Shown here: positions 1-5,107 of the stretch, in pieces
How positions within the stretch are numbered: position 1 is the stretch's first letter
Layout of the letters: the number at the start of each line of letters is the position of its first letter
From: Bacteroidia bacterium
GTDB lineage: Bacteria > Bacteroidota > Bacteroidia > Bacteroidales > BM523
Direction of reading: 5' to 3'
Length of the DNA: 5,107 bases
NCBI GenBank assembly: GCA_016209245.1
Contig: JACQWN010000067.1
Span: forward strand, 1-5,107
The notes under the pieces: model-generated
What the model was told of the DNA's origin: nothing
The model's database searches: none
The model's input: the letters and a program-made list of their open reading frames with translations, nothing else
Position numbers and translations under genes: made by a program

Positions 1-48
1 GATATTTAATATTTGATTTTCAGACATAAAATTATTAATTTTAATCTC

Positions 49-252
49 TTATCTTTTCACAAAGATAGAAACAATTTTAGTAAAATTATAGAAGTGTAAG
101 TATTTTGTTTTAAATCTGTTTTTTTCACGCTGCTTTGTTGATAACTCTTTATTAGCTCCAAATGCCCGCATTGTCTGAAATTTTTCTTCCACAAAAGCAT
201 CTGATGATACTAAGTGTGCATTGTACAAACTTGATGTTACACTAAACCACGG
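49..252 (-). pseudogene. possible decayed C-terminal gene fragment (unrecognised)
   Basis: On the minus strand the frame between the stop at 253-255 (TAG) and the stop at 49-51 (TAA) is open for 67 codons. The composition looks like a real protein: it begins PWFSVTSSLYNAHLVSSDAF, continues with an acidic/aromatic stretch (FVEEKFQ), then MRAFGANKEL and a very basic lysine/arginine-rich tail ending in VKR. The only possible starts inside are a TTG at 228-226, an ATG at 171-169 and a late GTG. No frame upstream joins it cleanly, and there is no clear promoter. It could be the surviving 3' end of a gene that has decayed upstream, or a chance open frame. I do not recognise the family. Confidence 0.22.
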
Positions 253-474
253 CTAAATAAATTTATTTGTTATTGATGTCTTTTATCTGTCCGGGGATTT
301 TTTACAGCTTGGCTCTAATGTATGTATAAACGCAATTGCTTTTATTTCTCTTATATATTTCTATCGTTAAAATGTTGTTATTTAATTATCTATCCGAATA
401 CAACCGATTTCAAATGAATTATTTTTTGGTTTTACAAATGTAAATAAAATTTTTCATTTTTAAAAAGTCTGTAC

Positions 475-482
475 TAAATTTG
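475..482 (+). promoter_or_regulatory. possible Bacteroidetes -7 element for the radical SAM gene
   Basis: TAAATTTG matches the Bacteroidetes sigma-factor -7 consensus TAnnTTTG. A T-run at 451-454 lies 20 nt upstream, where the -33 TTTG box is expected, but its last base is not G. Transcription would start near 487-490, giving a leader of roughly 90 nt that carries the 499-568 stem-loop before the ATG at 582. In DNA this AT-rich about one such match is expected by chance over both strands of this gap, and I also see two on the minus strand. Confidence 0.3.
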
Positions 483-498
483 TAACTTAAAATTTCTA

Positions 499-568
499 TA
501 TTAGTGTCGGGGTGACCAGATAACATTCCGATTTCAGCATTAGTTTCTAAGTCGCCCCGGCACTGATA
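499..568 (+). promoter_or_regulatory. strong stem-loop in the leader of the radical SAM gene
   Basis: The left arm 503-516 (AGTGTCGGGGTGAC) and right arm 551-564 (GTCGCCCCGGCACT) pair over 14 bp. The two non-Watson-Crick positions are both T opposite G, so they become G:U wobbles if the plus strand is transcribed. Pairing extends outward to 499/568 with one more wobble and three A-T pairs, giving an 18-bp stem. Inside it, 518-524 can pair with 543-548 around a bulged T521. The stem is the most GC-rich patch in an otherwise AT-rich gap and ends 13 nt before the ATG at 582. No T-tract follows on the plus strand, so it does not look like an intrinsic terminator. It could be a 5' UTR regulatory structure or a small inverted-repeat element. 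I do not recognise it as a known riboswitch. Confidence 0.45.
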
Positions 569-581
569 ACTTGATATTTCA

Positions 582-1532
582 ATGCTTTATTCCAATCCAT
601 TTGCAGCAAATTTTTTTCCTGAGCTTGTGAATTGCACAATCTGCCCGCGACATTGTAATGCTGACAGACTCTCGGGTAAACCCGGTTATTGCCAATGCGA
701 TAGCTCTTTTTTAATTTCTTCGGCTTGTATCCATAAAGGCGAAGAACCCGCTCTCTCCAATACACAGGGTATTTGCAACATTTTCTTTTCGCACTGCAAT
801 CTTCAATGTATCTATTGCCAAAACTACCAGATAAGCGATAATTCATCAGATATAAAACCACAAAATATAAATGAAATTCTTGTTCCAATTATAAATATTC
901 TTAAAACCGGTATCCGTCATGTCGGTTTTGTCTCGCCGGGTCATCAAATTCCTCAAATGAAGCACATAATTGAAGCACTGAAAGATTTTTCAAACAATTT
1001 GACTTTTGTTTACAACTCGAACGGATATGACCTGACTGAAACGCTAAAATCGCTGGAAGGTATGATAGATATCTATCTTCCCGATTTCAAATATATAAAT
1101 CCATATACAGCAAAACTTCTTTCAGGAGCCGAAGATTATCCTGAAGTTGCAAAAAAAGCTATAAAAGAGATGTACTTTCAGAAAGGAGCATATCTTGCGT
1201 ATGATGATAATGGATTGGCTGAATCGGGATTAATTATCCGGCATTTAATTTTACCGGGTCATATTGAAGAAAGCAAAAATATCTTGAAATATATCGCCGG
1301 AGAAATTTCAACATCGGTCAATATATCAATAATGTCACAATATTATCCAATTCCAAGGGTCGCTAATCATCCAATACTTGGCAGAACAATTACGTTTGAA
1401 GAATACAGGGATGTATTTGACGAAGTTGAACGGCTTGGTTTCACGAATGGGTGGAGCCAGGAATTTGGAAGTCATGATAATTATCTCCCCAATTTTAATA
1501 ATGAGAACCCTTTTATACCAAAAAAAATTTAA
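582..1532 (+). CDS. pflX: PflX-like radical SAM protein (COG1313 type)
   Basis: This 316-residue protein resembles the PflX (COG1313) branch of radical SAM enzymes, related to pyruvate formate-lyase activating enzymes. The radical SAM cluster motif CxxxCxxC is at Cys72, Cys76 and Cys79 (CNLQCIYCQNY). Before it is an N-terminal cysteine motif, CxxCxxxC at Cys18/21/25, with Cys37 and Cys39 following, typical of this branch and likely to bind a second iron-sulfur cluster. HKGEEPALS at 51-59 and DIYLPDFKYINPYTAKLLSG at 163-182 are further family signatures. All ten cysteines lie within the first 79 residues. The length is normal and the end (GWSQEF and the following tail) looks native. The ATG at 582 is chosen because it leaves the full cysteine domain intact; no Shine-Dalgarno sequence precedes it. 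It is probably cytoplasmic. The substrate is unknown, no glycyl-radical enzyme lies nearby, and the activase label common in databases is not supported here. Confidence 0.9.
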   Translation: MLYSNPFAANFFPELVNCTICPRHCNADRLSGKPGYCQCDSSFLISSACIHKGEEPALSNTQGICNIFFSHCNLQCIYCQNYQISDNSSDIKPQNINEILVPIINILKTGIRHVGFVSPGHQIPQMKHIIEALKDFSNNLTFVYNSNGYDLTETLKSLEGMIDIYLPDFKYINPYTAKLLSGAEDYPEVAKKAIKEMYFQKGAYLAYDDNGLAESGLIIRHLILPGHIEESKNILKYIAGEISTSVNISIMSQYYPIPRVANHPILGRTITFEEYRDVFDEVERLGFTNGWSQEFGSHDNYLPNFNNENPFIPKKI

Positions 1533-2756
1533 TTTACAAAAAATTTTATGCGAAACGGGGAATGGGGGAATGGGCGAAAGGGCGAAAGGGCGAAAGGGTA
1601 CATAACCGCCGCCTTCAAATACCCCGATCTTATCCATGTATTTTTTATCTTCAGGGGTTGGAACAGGTATCCTTTTTTCAAGCATATTTTTCCATTTTTT
1701 ATCAAAGTCAACAAGTGTTGTAAGGTTAGGTTCCCACGGTTCAACTGACAAATCATAAAAGTCCTGATATGAAACATACGAGGTATAATATTCATCAGCT
1801 AAACCGGCATAAGCATGACCAAATTCATGACAAAAAACATATTTATTTTCAATACCGGAACTAAATGTTACAGCATAATAATTATAAATAGCTCCTCCGC
1901 CATATTTATCAGTATTTACAATAATATAAATAATGTCATACGGAACATTTGAGGCGACATCACGAAGGGCTTTAATATTGTATGTCATCAGATAGCGTTC
2001 ATTATCAAACGTATAAAAACTAGAGTTGATAATAGTATTTTTCCAGACAGTATCAGCGGGAATATCTGCTCCGGATTCCTGTGAGGGTGCAAGAACAAGG
2101 CGGATATTGAATTTATCTTTATTTTCATAAAATGGTGATGTTTCAAAGAAATAGTTATTCAGGTTCTGTGCATCTTCTTTGAATTTTTCCATTTCATTTA
2201 TAGTATAGCCGTCAGGTATAAGCACTATATCCGTTTTATTTTCCGGATTTCCTGAAATATGCAAGTCATATACCTCATATTTCGCTGTATTTTCATTCGA
2301 TATGAAATAATTTGCCGGTTCAACGACTAATTCATATTTTTTATGAAAAAGATTTTTTTTATCCCTTCCATAAATCTCTATTCTGATTTTGTTTTTAGGA
2401 AAAGGGACAAGCTGGGTTTCATAGAAGCTTCTTTGCAGATTTTTTGCTTCTTCGGTTGTAGTCCATTCTTCAAATAATGTACTATATCCATGGGAATATA
2501 TTATGCTGTCGGTTTGAAAATCATGTACAACTATTTTATATTTTCCATAATTAAACCTGTCAATTAAATTTTTCTTAGGGCCTCCCCAGAATGGTTCTTT
2601 TTTCAGTTGTTCAAAGAAAAAATATTCGTTGTTTTTATCGCCGGCATGAATATAATCAATTCTAAGTGCGCCGGTAGTAAAATAATCGTCGAAAACGGGC
2701 TGGGCTGTTATATCAGTCATTATGATAAATAAACTAATACAGAATAAATTTTTCAT
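1335..2756 (-). CDS. secreted M64 (IgA-peptidase family) metallopeptidase, C-terminus replaced
   Basis: This frame encodes a zinc peptidase of MEROPS family M64. Residues 1-18 form a short signal peptide with likely cleavage after ITA, so the protein is exported. Residues about 20-155 fit the beta-rich M64 N-terminal domain and about 165-386 the catalytic domain. DIVLIPDGYT is at 176-185, and the zinc site HEFGHxxxGLADEY is at 310-323, with ligands His310, His314 and probably Asp321 and catalytic Glu311. Native sequence ends at Val386 (codon 1601-1599) after the family motif FEGGGY. From memory, homologues continue some 40 residues with a YRP...CRM segment. Here residues 387 to about 402 come from the tandem repeat and most of the rest from the antisense of the radical SAM gene, ending at 1335. 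It is thus a truncated, probably impaired gene or an assembly chimera. The ATG at 2756 is supported by the signal peptide. Confidence 0.82.
   Translation of the reverse strand: MKNLFCISLFIIMTDITAQPVFDDYFTTGALRIDYIHAGDKNNEYFFFEQLKKEPFWGGPKKNLIDRFNYGKYKIVVHDFQTDSIIYSHGYSTLFEEWTTTEEAKNLQRSFYETQLVPFPKNKIRIEIYGRDKKNLFHKKYELVVEPANYFISNENTAKYEVYDLHISGNPENKTDIVLIPDGYTINEMEKFKEDAQNLNNYFFETSPFYENKDKFNIRLVLAPSQESGADIPADTVWKNTIINSSFYTFDNERYLMTYNIKALRDVASNVPYDIIYIIVNTDKYGGGAIYNYYAVTFSSGIENKYVFCHEFGHAYAGLADEYYTSYVSYQDFYDLSVEPWEPNLTTLVDFDKKWKNMLEKRIPVPTPEDKKYMDKIGVFEGGGYVPFRPFALSPIPPFPVSHKIFCKLNFFWYKRVLIIKIGEIIIMTSKFLAPPIRETKPFNFVKYIPVFFKRNCSAKYWMISDPWNWIIL
1548..1598 (+). repeat. G-rich short tandem repeat, G-quadruplex capable
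   Basis: Three perfect 8-bp units GGGCGAAA occupy 1572-1595 and are followed by GGG (1596-1598). They are preceded by two related units, GGGGAAT (1557-1563) and GGGGGAAT (1564-1571), and a degenerate GCGAAAC. Six runs of three or more G are separated by loops of 3 to 5 nt, which satisfies the usual G-quadruplex pattern on the plus strand. The array starts 16 nt after the radical SAM stop codon and ends exactly where recognisable peptidase sequence begins. Arrays of this type, resembling the STRR repeats of cyanobacteria, are usually intergenic. Frames running through it encode artificial PFRPFALSP-like or GKGRKGE-like peptides that should not be annotated as proteins. Confidence 0.8.
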
Positions 2757-2771
2757 AAGTTTTAAAATTAT

Positions 2772-2779
2772 TAACTTTG
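2772..2779 (+). promoter_or_regulatory. Bacteroidetes -7 promoter element for the channel gene
   Basis: TAACTTTG is a full match to TAnnTTTG. It lies 27 nt before the ATG at 2807, which would give a 5' UTR of about 20 nt. At the expected 19-nt spacing upstream there is only a T-run (2749-2753), which overlaps the edge of the divergent peptidase start codon. The position in a 50-bp divergent gap makes this more credible than the other matches in the window. Confidence 0.45.
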
Positions 2780-2781
2780 CC

Positions 2782-2789
2782 GAAAGATA
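2782..2789 (-). promoter_or_regulatory. weak candidate -7 element for the M64 peptidase gene
   Basis: Read on the minus strand this is TATCTTTC, one base off the Bacteroidetes TAnnTTTG consensus. A TTTC lies 20 nt upstream (2813-2810), in place of a TTTG -33 box. It sits 25 nt before the peptidase ATG and back-to-back with the opposite-strand element at 2772-2779. Both boxes miss their final G, so this is a weak call supported mainly by position. Confidence 0.2.
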
Positions 2790-2806
2790 AGTAATATTTT
2801 TATTGG

Positions 2807-4108
2807 ATGGAAATATCGAATAAAATAATCGAACCTGAATTTTTTACAGTGTTTAAACAATGGCTTATTGATAGTCTTAATTTTACTCAACTTCAGGCGA
2901 TTTATATTAAGTTAATACTATCGGTAATTGTTTTAATCATATTAAGCGTCGGAGCAAATTATGTTGCCAAGGGGATTATCCTTACCATTTTACGAAAAAT
3001 TATCAGGAAAAGCAAAACATTATGGGATGATATTTTACTGGAATTTAAAGTCTTTCATAATTTATCACATATTGCGCCGGCTCTTGTGATTTATTGTCTG
3101 GCAGAATTTACATTTATTGATTTTCCCGCATGGATTAAACCCATAAGAGCAGGAACATATATTTATCTGATTGTTATAGGTATTGTTATTTTACTTTCCT
3201 TTTTTAAAGCAGTCAACGCGATATACCAATCCATTCCTTCATCAAAAAACCGCTCAATTAAAGGTTATATCCAGATATTGAATGTATTTGTCGTAATCGT
3301 CGGAGGAATTTTAATTATTTCAATCCTTTTCGGAAAAAATCCTACGACTATTCTTGCGGGTCTTGGTGTTTTTATTATGGCGCTGATGTTTGTGTTTAAA
3401 GATACTCTTCTTGGTTTAGCCGGAGGCATACAGCTTGCGGCTAACGATATGGTCAGACCAGGCGATTGGATTGAAATGTCTGCAAGGAATGCCGATGGTA
3501 TCGTATTAGAAATAGGACTTAATACAATAAAAGTACAGAACTGGGATAACGCTATTACAACCATTCCAACTTATGCATTAGTCAGCGAATCATTTAAAAA
3601 CTGGCGTGGTATGCAGGAATCAGGAGCGAGAAGAATATGCCGGGCAATATATATTGATATTAAAAGTATTAAATTTTGCACATGCGAGATGCTCGAGAAA
3701 TTCAAAAAAATACATCTTATCAGCAATTATATTGAAGAAAAACTGGAAGAAATTAAAAAATACAATAAAGAACATGACATTGATGCCTCGATAGCTGCCA
3801 ATGGGCGAAAAATGACCAATATAGGCGCTTTCAGAAAATACACTGAAGCATATCTGCAAAATAATCCGAATATCTCAAAAGATTTGATTTTTGTTGTACG
3901 CCAATTAGAACCGACCGCAAATGGATTACCATTGCAAATTTATGTATTCAGCAAGATTCAAGCATTTAAACAATTTGAAGAAATACAATCGGATATTTTC
4001 GACCATATTTTAACTGTTGTTCCCGAATTTGAACTCAGATTATTCCAGAATCCGACAGGCGAGGATTTTCAAAAACTTGAAAAACATACTGAGGTTCGTA
4101 AATTTTAA
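2807..4108 (+). CDS. ybdG: YbdG/MscM-type mechanosensitive channel (MscS family)
   Basis: This 433-residue inner-membrane protein closely matches the E. coli YbdG (MscM, about 415 residues) branch of the MscS family, which opens under membrane tension and releases solutes during hypo-osmotic shock. Five hydrophobic segments fit the YbdG topology, at roughly 31-55, 88-105, 115-137, 155-176 and 179-208; the last is the pore helix, leading into FKDTLLGLAGGIQLAAND (197-214). The cytoplasmic beta domain carries RPGDWIEM (217-224), the IGLNTIKVQNWDNAITTIPT block (236-255) and SFKNWRGMQESG (262-273). The C-terminal region holds GRKMTNIGAFRKY (333-345), VRQLEPTANGLPLQIY (364-379) and the closing RLFQNPTGEDF (411-421), all YbdG hallmarks. 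No Shine-Dalgarno sequence is visible, as usual in Bacteroidetes. It is divergent from the M64 peptidase gene, and its TAA stop (4106-4108) overlaps the convergent mutase stop. It appears complete. Confidence 0.93.
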   Translation: MEISNKIIEPEFFTVFKQWLIDSLNFTQLQAIYIKLILSVIVLIILSVGANYVAKGIILTILRKIIRKSKTLWDDILLEFKVFHNLSHIAPALVIYCLAEFTFIDFPAWIKPIRAGTYIYLIVIGIVILLSFFKAVNAIYQSIPSSKNRSIKGYIQILNVFVVIVGGILIISILFGKNPTTILAGLGVFIMALMFVFKDTLLGLAGGIQLAANDMVRPGDWIEMSARNADGIVLEIGLNTIKVQNWDNAITTIPTYALVSESFKNWRGMQESGARRICRAIYIDIKSIKFCTCEMLEKFKKIHLISNYIEEKLEEIKKYNKEHDIDASIAANGRKMTNIGAFRKYTEAYLQNNPNISKDLIFVVRQLEPTANGLPLQIYVFSKIQAFKQFEEIQSDIFDHILTVVPEFELRLFQNPTGEDFQKLEKHTEVRKF

Positions 4109-5107
4109 ATTGCATTATTAATATCACCAAAAATCATTTTAATCAATTTGACAGCATTTTCGGACGTTTTGCTTTCAGCATAAATCCTTATTACCGGCTC
4201 GGTATTCGATTTTCTGAGATGCACCCAGCCGTCATCAAAATCAACTTTTACACCGTCGGTTGTGTCAACTTGAAATTCTTTGAATTTTTCGGAAATAATA
4301 TTTAATAGTTTGTCAATGTCAACCCCCTGTTTAAGCTCCATTTTATTTTTCACAATATAATAATTGGGAAATGTCGCCCTGAGCTGCGAACATTGCATTC
4401 CTGATTTTGCAAGAGAAGTAAGAAAAAGGGCGATTCCAGCCAATGCATCTCTGCCATAATGCAAGGGAGGATAAATAACGCCTCCATTACCCTCTCCTCC
4501 AATTACCGCTTTGCATTCTTTCATCTTTGCAACAACATTCACTTCACCGACGGCAGAAGAATAATATTTTCCACCGTGTTTGATTGTTATATCGCTCAAT
4601 GCACGTGATGAAGATAAATTTGAAACTGTATTTCCAGGGGTTATGCCAAGTACATAATCGGAAACGGCTACAAGAGTATATTCTTCGCCAAACATACTAC
4701 CATCTTCGTTGACAATAGCAAGCCGGTCAACATCAGGGTCAACAGCAAGGCCAAGAGCGGATTTAGATTTTATGACTGCCCCTGATAAATCGGAAAGATG
4801 TTCCGGTAATGGTTCCGGATTATGAGGGAATATTCCCGACGGGTTGCAATAAAGCTCTATGATTTTCTTTACTCCAAGCTCTTTAAGTAATTTTGGAACT
4901 ACGATTCCGCCGACCGAATTTACACAGTCAATTACGATTTTAAAACCGGCTTTACTTATTGCTTCTTTATCAACTAAAGGCAGGTTAAGAATTTTTTTTA
5001 TGTGCAAATCTTCATAAAGATGTTTTTCAGACTTTTTTCCTAATTTTGAAACATAAGCAAAATCAAATCTTTCCTTTTCGGCAATATTTAAAATAGCTTC
5101 ACCATCA
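4105..5107 (-). CDS. glmM: GlmM-like phosphoglucosamine/phosphohexose mutase, 5' end outside window
   Basis: This is an alpha-D-phosphohexomutase of the Bacteroidetes GlmM type, expected to interconvert glucosamine-6-phosphate and glucosamine-1-phosphate for UDP-GlcNAc synthesis in the cytoplasm. The frame has no stop up to the right edge. The TTG at 5007-5005 is not the start: the 33 codons upstream (5106-5008) read as normal family sequence, from DGEAILNIAEKERF to the KHLYED that precedes HIKKIL. Visible parts are the end of domain 1, domain 2 with the metal loop DPDVDR (4740-4723), domain 3 with the sugar loop GEGNGG (near 4497-4480) and domain 4 with the phosphate loop RKSNTEP (4215-4195). 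The active-site serine loop lies beyond the window. The GEGNGG loop differs from the GEQSGH type of E. coli GlmM, so phosphomannomutase or phosphoglucomutase activity is possible. The stop (4107-4105) shares TTAA with the channel gene's stop. Confidence 0.9.
   Translation of the reverse strand, partial: DGEAILNIAEKERFDFAYVSKLGKKSEKHLYEDLHIKKILNLPLVDKEAISKAGFKIVIDCVNSVGGIVVPKLLKELGVKKIIELYCNPSGIFPHNPEPLPEHLSDLSGAVIKSKSALGLAVDPDVDRLAIVNEDGSMFGEEYTLVAVSDYVLGITPGNTVSNLSSSRALSDITIKHGGKYYSSAVGEVNVVAKMKECKAVIGGEGNGGVIYPPLHYGRDALAGIALFLTSLAKSGMQCSQLRATFPNYYIVKNKMELKQGVDIDKLLNIISEKFKEFQVDTTDGVKVDFDDGWVHLRKSNTEPVIRIYAESKTSENAVKLIKMIFGDINNAI

Larger units (their letters stand above)
1..581. other. AT-rich non-coding stretch with no confident gene
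   Basis: This 581-base stretch has no ATG-initiated reading frame with recognisable family motifs. It holds a stop-bounded minus-strand frame with protein-like composition (49-252), a perfect 14-bp AT-only palindrome (255-268, AAATAAATTTATTT), a possible promoter element (475-482) and a strong inverted repeat (499-568), each listed separately. I found no tRNA, rRNA or CRISPR pattern. The part from about 270 to 470 shows only short frames broken by stops on both strands and nothing I can name. Confidence 0.6.

Noticed and set aside
60..67. Minus-strand TATCTTTG, a match to the -7 consensus TAnnTTTG
   Set aside because: No -33 box at the right distance and no gene in the window to serve; such matches are expected by chance in AT-rich DNA. 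A second one (TACATTTG, minus strand, 435-442) is rejected for the same reason.
270..400. Minus-strand peptides such as NCVYTYIRAKL broken by stops, possibly a transposase remnant
   Set aside because: Only about 25 codons between stops, no terminal inverted repeats or target duplication, and no family I can name.
499..568. Resemblance of the GTCGGGGTGACCAGAT stretch to the complement of a tRNA 3' end, suggesting a tRNA or an attachment site
   Set aside because: On the minus strand only about 48 nt separate the would-be acceptor arms, one pair is mismatched, and there is no anticodon arm or TTCGA loop. It folds better as a simple hairpin on the plus strand.
547..888. 113-codon minus-strand frame opposite the start of the radical SAM gene
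   Set aside because: It is antisense to the highly conserved cysteine domain and shows no family motif of its own.
1515..1547. A- and T-rich stretch after the radical SAM stop as an intrinsic terminator
   Set aside because: It contains only AAATTT-type dyads with no GC-rich stem, so no terminator hairpin can be supported.
1378..1795. Short frames on both strands (1378-1605 +, 1548-1748 +, 1529-1795 -) running through the G-rich repeat
   Set aside because: They encode low-complexity peptides from the repeat or the shadow of the radical SAM and peptidase genes.
3265..3859. Frames of 62 to 99 codons inside the channel gene (3265-3564 -, 3606-3794 +, 3620-3859 -)
   Set aside because: They lie wholly within the well-supported YbdG-type coding sequence and have no recognisable domain.
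4105..5007. TTG at 5007-5005 as the start of the mutase
   Set aside because: The frame continues upstream to the window edge with typical mutase residues, and a start there would remove domain 1 and the active-site serine.

Overview
The window is AT-rich and looks like a Bacteroidota (Bacteroidetes/CFB group) genome. The signs are a Bacteroidetes-type phosphohexose mutase (GlmM-like, GEGNGG sugar loop), a secreted M64 (IgA-peptidase-family) metallopeptidase, start codons without Shine-Dalgarno sequences, and a TAnnTTTG promoter element in front of the channel gene. The assignment rests on recalled family resemblance, not on a search.

Layout, left to right. Bases 1-581 hold no confident gene. 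This stretch contains a possible decayed coding fragment on the minus strand (49-252), a possible promoter (475-482) and a strong 18-bp stem-loop (499-568) just upstream of the first gene. Bases 582-1532 (+) encode a complete PflX/COG1313-type radical SAM protein. Bases 1548-1598 are a short G-rich tandem repeat with six G-runs. Bases 2756-1335 (-) are an M64 peptidase gene whose native sequence stops at 1599, exactly where the repeat begins. The frame then reads through the repeat and antisense through the end of the radical SAM gene, so the C-terminus is not native. A 50-bp divergent promoter region (2757-2806) separates this gene from 2807-4108 (+), a complete YbdG/MscM-type mechanosensitive channel. 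That gene converges on and overlaps by 4 nt the stop codon of a GlmM-like mutase on the minus strand. The mutase is open through the right window edge (4105 to beyond 5107), so its N-terminal domain with the catalytic serine lies outside.

The four genes do not form an operon or an obvious pathway. Each reads in the opposite direction to its neighbour: channel (osmotic protection), GlmM-like enzyme (amino-sugar/cell-wall precursors), secreted peptidase and an orphan radical SAM enzyme. I see no convincing new multi-gene system. The points most worth a second look are the repeat-bounded truncation of the peptidase gene (a real rearrangement or an assembly joint), the G-quadruplex-capable repeat itself, and the unexplained leader hairpin before the radical SAM gene.
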